From: JAICIG01 sp035532215
GTDB lineage: Bacteria; Planctomycetota; Planctomycetia; Pirellulales; JAICIG01
NCBI GenBank assembly: GCA_035532215.1
Contig: DATKRK010000136.1
Coordinates: forward strand, 1 to 6,161
DNA: 6,161 nucleotides
Direction: 5' to 3'
Numbering within the stretch: the first letter of the stretch is position 1; the number at the start of each line of letters is the position of its first letter. Below are positions 5,293 through 6,161 of this stretch, one piece after another. A program made the translations under genes and the position numbers. The notes beneath the pieces are model-generated. The model was given only the letters and a program-made list of their open reading frames with translations, searched no databases and was not told the origin of the DNA.

Positions 5293-5350
5293 AAAGTCGC
5301 TTTTCGCTCCGCGAAAAAGGCGCCTTTTTCGCGGAGCGAAAAGCGACTTT
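5293..5350. repeat. Perfect 58-bp palindrome upstream of dapF
   Basis: Every base from 5293 to 5321 is mirrored by its complement from 5350 to 5322, with no spacer; the centre is AAGGC/GCCTT at 5321/5322. Each half is itself a small hairpin (TTTTCGC-TCC-GCGAAAA on the left, its complement on the right), so the DNA could form one large cruciform or two adjacent small hairpins. It ends directly against the outer inverted-repeat right arm and lies 130 bases before the dapF start. It has T-rich stretches but no terminal T run, so it is not clearly a terminator. It could be a protein binding site, an element end, or a repeat family member. Confidence 0.9.
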
Positions 5351-5385
5351 GGTTGCGGCTTCGCCGCGATGGGAAATCCGTGGTT
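5351..5385 (-). repeat. Outer inverted repeat, right arm
   Basis: This is the reverse complement relative of 4939-4975: it starts GGTTGCGG and ends ATCCGTGGTT. It contains its own hairpin, GCGGC-TTC-GCCGC (5355-5367). With the left arm it delimits a 447-base gene-free module, 4939-5385, that contains the inner inverted repeats and the 58-bp palindrome. Confidence 0.65.
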
Positions 5386-5480
5386 GACTGCGTTCGGCCA
5401 TCCGCGTTGCCCTGGCCCGCCGAAACGCCTAAAATTGCCTGCTTCCTAGATTCCCCTTTGGCCAGCGGAACGATTCGACG
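5386..5480 (+). other. dapF leader, no confident promoter or ribosome binding site
   Basis: The 95 bases between the repeat module and dapF should hold at least part of its promoter. TTGACT at 5384-5389 resembles a -35 box, but no matching -10 box follows at normal spacing. Only a weak GGAA (5467-5470 region) precedes the ATG, too far away to be a convincing Shine-Dalgarno site. Confidence 0.3.
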
Positions 5481-6161
5481 ATGCGCTTCACGAAAATGCA
5501 GGGGGCGGGCAATGACTATGTGTATGTCAATTGCTTCGCCGAGCCGCTGCCGGCCGACCCGGCCGAACTGGCCCGCAAGATTTCCGACCGCCACTTCGGC
5601 GTCGGCGGCGACGGGCTGGTGCTGATCTCGCCGTCGAAAACAGCCGACGCCCGGATGCGGATGTTCAACGCCGACGGTTCGGAAGCCGAAATGTGCGGCA
5701 ACGCCGTCCGCTGCGTCGCCAAATACGTCTACGACCGCGGCCTCTCGAAGAAGACTTCGCTGGCCATCGAGACCGGCCGCGGCGTGCTGCTGTTGGGTCT
5801 GGAAGTGGTCGACGGCCGCGTCGAGCGGGCGCGGGTCGACATGGGCCCGCCGATCTTGAAGGCGGCCGAAATCCCGACGACGCTCGCGGGCGAGCCGGTG
5901 GTTGGCCAAAAGCTGCCGCTGGCCGACCGCACGCTGGACGTGACCTGCGTCTCGATGGGCAACCCGCATTGCGTAACGTACGTCGATAAACTCTCCGACG
6001 ATTGGGTGCTCGGGATCGGTCCGCAGATCGAGCGCAACGAACATTTCCCGCGGCGCGTGAACGCCGAGTTTGTCGAGGTGCTTTCGCCGACCGAAGTGCG
6101 GATGCGCGTTTGGGAGCGCGGTTCGGGCGAGACGTTGGCCTGCGGCACGGGCGCCAGCGCC
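5481..6161 (+). CDS. dapF: Diaminopimelate epimerase DapF, 3' truncated by the window edge
   Basis: The first 227 codons of dapF are present and run open to the last base. The enzyme is a cofactor-independent epimerase that converts LL- to meso-diaminopimelate in the cytoplasm, the last step before lysine and the source of the peptidoglycan cross-linking residue. Visible motifs are MRFTKMQGAGNDYVYVN at 1-17, FGVGGDGLVL at 39-48, FNADGSEAEMCGNAVRC at 62-78 with the first catalytic Cys at C72, SMGNPHCV in the second half, and the start of the second active site, ETLACGTGAS, with C221. Both catalytic cysteines are therefore present; only the last part of the C-terminal domain is missing (family members are about 270-290 residues). 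The ATG at 5481 gives the usual family N-terminus; M6 would delete the first strand. There is no good Shine-Dalgarno site. It suggests a DAP-type peptidoglycan or lysine route in this organism. Confidence 0.97.
   Translation, partial: MRFTKMQGAGNDYVYVNCFAEPLPADPAELARKISDRHFGVGGDGLVLISPSKTADARMRMFNADGSEAEMCGNAVRCVAKYVYDRGLSKKTSLAIETGRGVLLLGLEVVDGRVERARVDMGPPILKAAEIPTTLAGEPVVGQKLPLADRTLDVTCVSMGNPHCVTYVDKLSDDWVLGIGPQIERNEHFPRRVNAEFVEVLSPTEVRMRVWERGSGETLACGTGASA

Noticed and set aside
5384..5412. Sigma-70 promoter for dapF from TTGACT
   Set aside because: No acceptable -10 hexamer occurs at 15-19 bases spacing, and the -35-like string overlaps the end of the repeat arm.
5212..5625. 137-codon plus-strand frame beginning MNFREARR
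   Set aside because: It reads through the repeat module and palindrome, then overlaps dapF in another frame. The product is Arg-rich and low complexity, with no ribosome binding site.
5250..6044. 264-codon minus-strand frame over dapF and the palindrome
   Set aside because: Antisense to a clear dapF, and it translates through the 58-bp palindrome.

Overview
The window is GC-rich bacterial DNA, most likely from a planctomycete. That assignment is inference. It rests on two of the four substantial genes lacking a clear Shine-Dalgarno site, a DJ-1-like protein of the subgroup best known from plants, a lone glgB, and intergenic spaces full of palindromic elements and CACGGAT-type repeats, which I recall as common in planctomycete genomes. 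No rRNA, tRNA, CRISPR array or transposase gene was seen.

Layout, left to right. Positions 1-217 hold the 3' end of a class I glutamine-amidotransferase-like peptidase (C26, gamma-Glu-GABA hydrolase type) on +. A convergent spacer (218-464) carries three hairpins and the first copy of a roughly 130-bp palindromic repeat. A DJ-1/PfpI gene lies on - (465-1052), followed by the second repeat copy (1147-1276), so this gene is bracketed by direct repeats. At 1489-2082 (+) is a short RNase HI-like protein that keeps the fold signature but has lost key metal-binding acids. A half copy of the palindromic element follows its stop codon. Next comes a full-length glycogen branching enzyme gene, glgB (2234-4444, +), with a good ribosome binding site and all catalytic residues. 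After glgB lie a decayed fragment resembling a TPR-linked glycosyltransferase (about 4495-4617) and a fourth palindromic copy (4761-4819). A gene-free stretch (about 4849-5480) is a nested set of inverted repeats ending in a perfect 58-bp palindrome. The window closes inside dapF (from 5481, +), the diaminopimelate epimerase of lysine and peptidoglycan synthesis.

The genes do not form an obvious pathway or operon. They are separate housekeeping and metabolic genes: glycogen structure (glgB), wall and lysine precursor (dapF), probable aldehyde or stress defence (DJ-1), and gamma-glutamyl amide hydrolysis (C26). Repeat-rich spacers separate them. The most unusual material is the intergenic architecture (four related palindromic elements, the nested inverted-repeat module upstream of dapF and its 58-bp palindrome) and the apparently catalytically dead RNase H-like protein. 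I found no convincing new multi-gene system.
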